Of a stretch of 64,000 nucleotides of DNA, positions 62,056 through 64,000 are shown one piece after another. Location: assembly GCA_963782465.1 (NCBI GenBank), contig CAWAJR010000005.1, positions 904,796 to 968,795 on the forward strand, given 5' to 3'. Below the pieces are notes generated by a model. It did no database searches. It saw only the letters and a program-made list of their open reading frames with translations, and was not told the origin of the DNA. This DNA is from JAODBJ01 sp963782465. GTDB lineage: Bacteria > Actinomycetota > Acidimicrobiia > IMCC26256 > PALSA-610. The position numbers and the translations under genes are program-made. Positions within the stretch are counted from its first letter, which is position 1. Each line of letters begins with the position of its first letter.

Positions 62056-63198
62056 GTGCGAGGCAGCGTCGTCAAGCGCGGGAAGACCTGGAGCTACGTC
62101 GTAGACGTCGGTCGCGACCGTCGCTCTGGGCGTCGCCGGCAGCGATGGAAGGGTGGCTTCGCGACGAAGCGCGAGGCAGAGCAGGCGCTCGGTCGTGCGC
62201 TGGCTGCGGTCGGTGCTGGCGAAGTCGTCGATTCGGGCTCGCTGACCGTCGGAGCGTTCCTCGACGAGTGGCTCGCGGGGCATGCGCCGTCGCTCAAGCC
62301 CTCGACCGCGAAGAGCTACCGCGAGATCGTGCAGTGGTACCTGCAGCCCGGGCTCGGTCGGGTGAAGCTCGCCGACCTCAACGGGCTCCTCATCAGAAGT
62401 CTGTACGCCGACCTCATCGCGAACGGCGGCAGGCGAGGTCGTGCCCAGCTCTCGCCGGCGACCGTCGCCGTGGTGCACCGAGTGCTGCGCAAGGCGCTCA
62501 ACGACGCGGTGTTGTGGGGCCTACTCGTGCGGAGCCCATTGATCGGCGTGAAGCCACCGAAGCGAGACGCGCCCGAGATGCGTTCCTGGACTCCCGATGA
62601 GGCGCGCCGGTTCCTCGCCGCCGTCGCCGACGATCGTCTGTACGCGTTGTGGGTGCTCGTCCTGGCAACGGGGATGCGCAGAGGCGAGCTGGCGGGGCTT
62701 CGGTGGGACGACGTCGATCTCGACGCCGGCGTGCTCGCAGTACGCCGCGCGCGGGTGAGCGTGGCCTACGCCGTGCACGAGTCTGACCCAAAGACGCGAT
62801 CGAGCCGTCGCACAATCAGTCTCGACAGCCGAGTCGTCGCCGTGTTGCGCGCTCATCGGCGACGCCAGCTCGAGGATCGGCTCGCATGGGGCCCGGCGTG
62901 GACCGACACGGGCTACGTGTTCACAACCGAATGCGGTGAGCCGCTGCACCCCGAGCGCGTGACGGTGCTGTTCGGCCGGCTGGTCGTTGCCGCCGGTGTG
63001 CCGAAGGTGCGGCTGCACGACCTACGCCACACGTCAGCGAGCCTGATGCTGGCAGCTGGCGTGCACCCGAAGGTCGTGAGCGAGCGCCTCGGTCATTCGA
63101 GCGTGTCGATCACGCTCGACCTCTACAGCCACGTGATTCCGGGCCTGCAAGCAGAAGCCGCCGAGAAGCTCGGCGAGATGATCCTCGGGGACCGTTGA
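62056..63198 (+). CDS. Tyrosine recombinase/integrase
   Basis: 380-aa site-specific recombinase. N-terminal AP2-like DNA-binding part (GKTWSYVVDVGRDRRSGRRRQRWKGGF), SAM-like core-binding domain (VGAFLDEWLAGHAPSLKPSTAKSY) and catalytic domain with Arg in TGMRRGELAGLRW, H-x-x-R in LHDLRHTSASLML, His in LGHSS and the nucleophile Tyr in TLDLYSHV. GTG start. Complete and probably active. Confidence 0.95.
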   Translation: MRGSVVKRGKTWSYVVDVGRDRRSGRRRQRWKGGFATKREAEQALGRALAAVGAGEVVDSGSLTVGAFLDEWLAGHAPSLKPSTAKSYREIVQWYLQPGLGRVKLADLNGLLIRSLYADLIANGGRRGRAQLSPATVAVVHRVLRKALNDAVLWGLLVRSPLIGVKPPKRDAPEMRSWTPDEARRFLAAVADDRLYALWVLVLATGMRRGELAGLRWDDVDLDAGVLAVRRARVSVAYAVHESDPKTRSSRRTISLDSRVVAVLRAHRRRQLEDRLAWGPAWTDTGYVFTTECGEPLHPERVTVLFGRLVVAAGVPKVRLHDLRHTSASLMLAAGVHPKVVSERLGHSSVSITLDLYSHVIPGLQAEAAEKLGEMILGDR

Positions 63199-63282
63199 CG
63201 CGCCGGTGACAACGAGTCCGTGTCGCGTTCCTCGCTCCGGTGGCGCCATTCCTGTGCGCCACCGAACAACGAGGAGCACCAC

Positions 63283-63480
63283 ATGCCGATGCGTCTTACG
63301 TACACCGTCCCCGAGGTTGCCGAGCTGCTCGGGATCTCGCGATCGAGCGCGTACGAATGCGTCCGTCGCGGCGAGATCCCGGCGCTGACGCTCGGCCGTC
63401 GTGTCGTGATCGCGAAGGCGACGTTCGACACGATGCTCAACGTCGCGACGGATCGCACCACCGACGACACCGCGCACTGA
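63283..63480 (+). CDS. Excisionase-family HTH protein
   Basis: 65 aa from ATG 63283 with a GAGGAG ribosome site. MRLTYTVPEVAELLGISRSSAYECVRRGEIPALTLGRRVVI is the typical MerR-like HTH_17/Xis fold. Likely directs excision or regulates the integrase. Confidence 0.85.
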   Translation: MPMRLTYTVPEVAELLGISRSSAYECVRRGEIPALTLGRRVVIAKATFDTMLNVATDRTTDDTAH

Positions 63481-63600
63481 CGGCATGCGATCCACCGCTC
63501 GCGCAACGCACCGAAGAACCGATCCCTCGCGTCGACGTTCGGCTGCTCCTGAACGTGCACGCGCTCAACGCGAACTTGCTTCAAGGACTCCCACAGACTT

Positions 63601-63624
63601 GCCGGTGGCGCTAGCGCCACCGGC
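63601..63624. repeat. Perfect 24-bp palindrome
   Basis: Half-site GCCGGTGGCGCT followed by its exact complement. Lies in the 172-bp gap after the excisionase gene. Could be a terminator or a replication/transfer protein site. A second palindrome, GCGCGTCATGACGCGC, follows at 63642-63657. Confidence 0.7.
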
Positions 63625-63652
63625 TGACGACAACAAGGCAGGCGCGTCATGA

Positions 63653-64000
63653 CGCGCGCCGTCGTACCGAGACGAGGCCGCTCGCCAACTCGCCCGCGCT
63701 GCAGAGAGCGAGGACCCGGAGAGCTATCGGCGCCGTTGGCTCGAGGACCTGCTCAATCAAGCACGCCTTGCCGAGGAAGCAGCTCGCAACGAGGAACACG
63801 CGGTCGCGTTGGCAGTTGAAGCGATGGAACGCCGAGAGAGCGCACGGCGCGCGGCCCGTCGTCCGCGCGACGAGTACGCCGCGCTGGCCGCCCGCGAACG
63901 AGCTGAAGCAGAACGTCTCCGCCGCAACGCGCGTGCGCAGAGCGCGCTACCGCGCTCGACGCGACGCTGGCGTCACGCGCGCGAACAACCGAAAGGGCAT
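63653..64000 (+). CDS. Partial gene for a Glu/Arg/Ala-rich coiled-coil protein (runs off window)
   Basis: 116 open codons to the window end with strong helical composition: EAARQLARAAESEDPES, RRRWLEDLLNQARLAEEAARNEEHAV, RERAEAERLRRNARAQ. No start codon occurs at its beginning; an ATG at 63649 lies one frame off (MTRAVVPR), so the start may be hidden by a frameshift near 63670 or lie further in. No family recognised; position in the element suggests a mobilisation or replication accessory role. Confidence 0.45.

Larger units (their letters stand above)
61839..64000 (+). mobile_element. Left end of an integrative element inserted at tRNA-Arg
   Basis: A tyrosine integrase gene begins 145 bp after the 3' end of a tRNA gene and is followed by an excisionase-like HTH gene and palindromic DNA, the classical layout of tRNA-integrated elements. 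The right end and second att copy lie beyond the window, so size and type (ICE, satellite, phage) are unknown. Confidence 0.75.

Noticed and set aside
1..64000. CRISPR array, rRNA operon or transposase
   Set aside because: No spaced direct repeats, rRNA sequence or insertion-sequence gene was found; the only mobile DNA is the tRNA-Arg element.

Overview
The window is about 64 kb of high-GC DNA with dense gene packing, GTG and TTG starts, many 4-bp ATGA/GTGA stop-start overlaps, an LLM-class flavin (probably F420-dependent) oxygenase, a BTAD-type regulator and group-2 sigma factor. This points to an actinomycetote, possibly an Acidimicrobiia-like lineage (inference from style; no marker gene decides it). 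The window starts inside a xanthine-dehydrogenase-type gene and ends inside an integrated element.

Region 1 (1-34.5 kb) is a large catabolic locus for purines or purine-like N-heterocycles. It holds three different molybdenum hydroxylases (FAD/FeS/Mo sets at 1-3527 and 8517-12198, and a fused FeS-Mo enzyme of the XdhD/selenium-dependent-XDH type at 30698-33259), several purine-type deaminases (8-oxoguanine deaminase, two adenosine/adenine deaminase homologues, an SsnA homologue and two Atz/SAH-type amidohydrolases), four Rieske oxygenases, two Fe(II)/2-oxoglutarate-type oxygenases, a hydantoinase/dihydropyrimidinase, a diaminopropionate ammonia-lyase homologue, one NMT1/SsuA-type ABC importer and one MFS transporter. 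The operons share a 16-17 bp palindromic motif (TTGACANTTTGTTGAA or TTCAACNNNNTGTTGAA) at 3548, 5741, 13397, 22004 and 33280. It occurs nowhere else that I could see. A compact HTH_22/YheO-type regulator (5285-5644) is the only dedicated regulator in this region and probably binds it.

Region 2 (34.5-51 kb) is mixed housekeeping and accessory: GH13 alpha-glucosidase, hydrolases, an APH(6)/hydroxyurea-kinase homologue, a PHP phosphoesterase, tRNA-Ser(GCT), then RraA-type aldolase, 2-hydroxyacid dehydrogenase, cupin and ureidoglycolate lyase (a plausible glyoxylate-producing end of purine breakdown under a separate operator), GAF protein, pentapeptide protein, SDR, sigma factor, a ketol-acid-reductoisomerase-like enzyme, amidohydrolase, kelch lipoprotein and an orphan sugar-binding lipoprotein.

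Region 3 (51.4-61.7 kb) is a signalling island: a class III cyclase divergent from a BTAD-ATPase-TPR regulator that carries its own C-terminal cyclase domain, followed by an unknown protein, a SnoaL-like protein and a cyclic-nucleotide-binding-fold protein; then a HAD phosphatase and an ArsR/SRPBCC pair. Region 4 (61.8-64 kb) is the left end of an integrative element in tRNA-Arg(ACG): tRNA, integrase, excisionase-like HTH, long palindromes and a gene running off the window.

Six genes carry single-base frameshifts, nearly all in G or C runs, inside otherwise well-conserved proteins. This pattern looks more like sequence error than decay, but the sequence alone cannot decide it.
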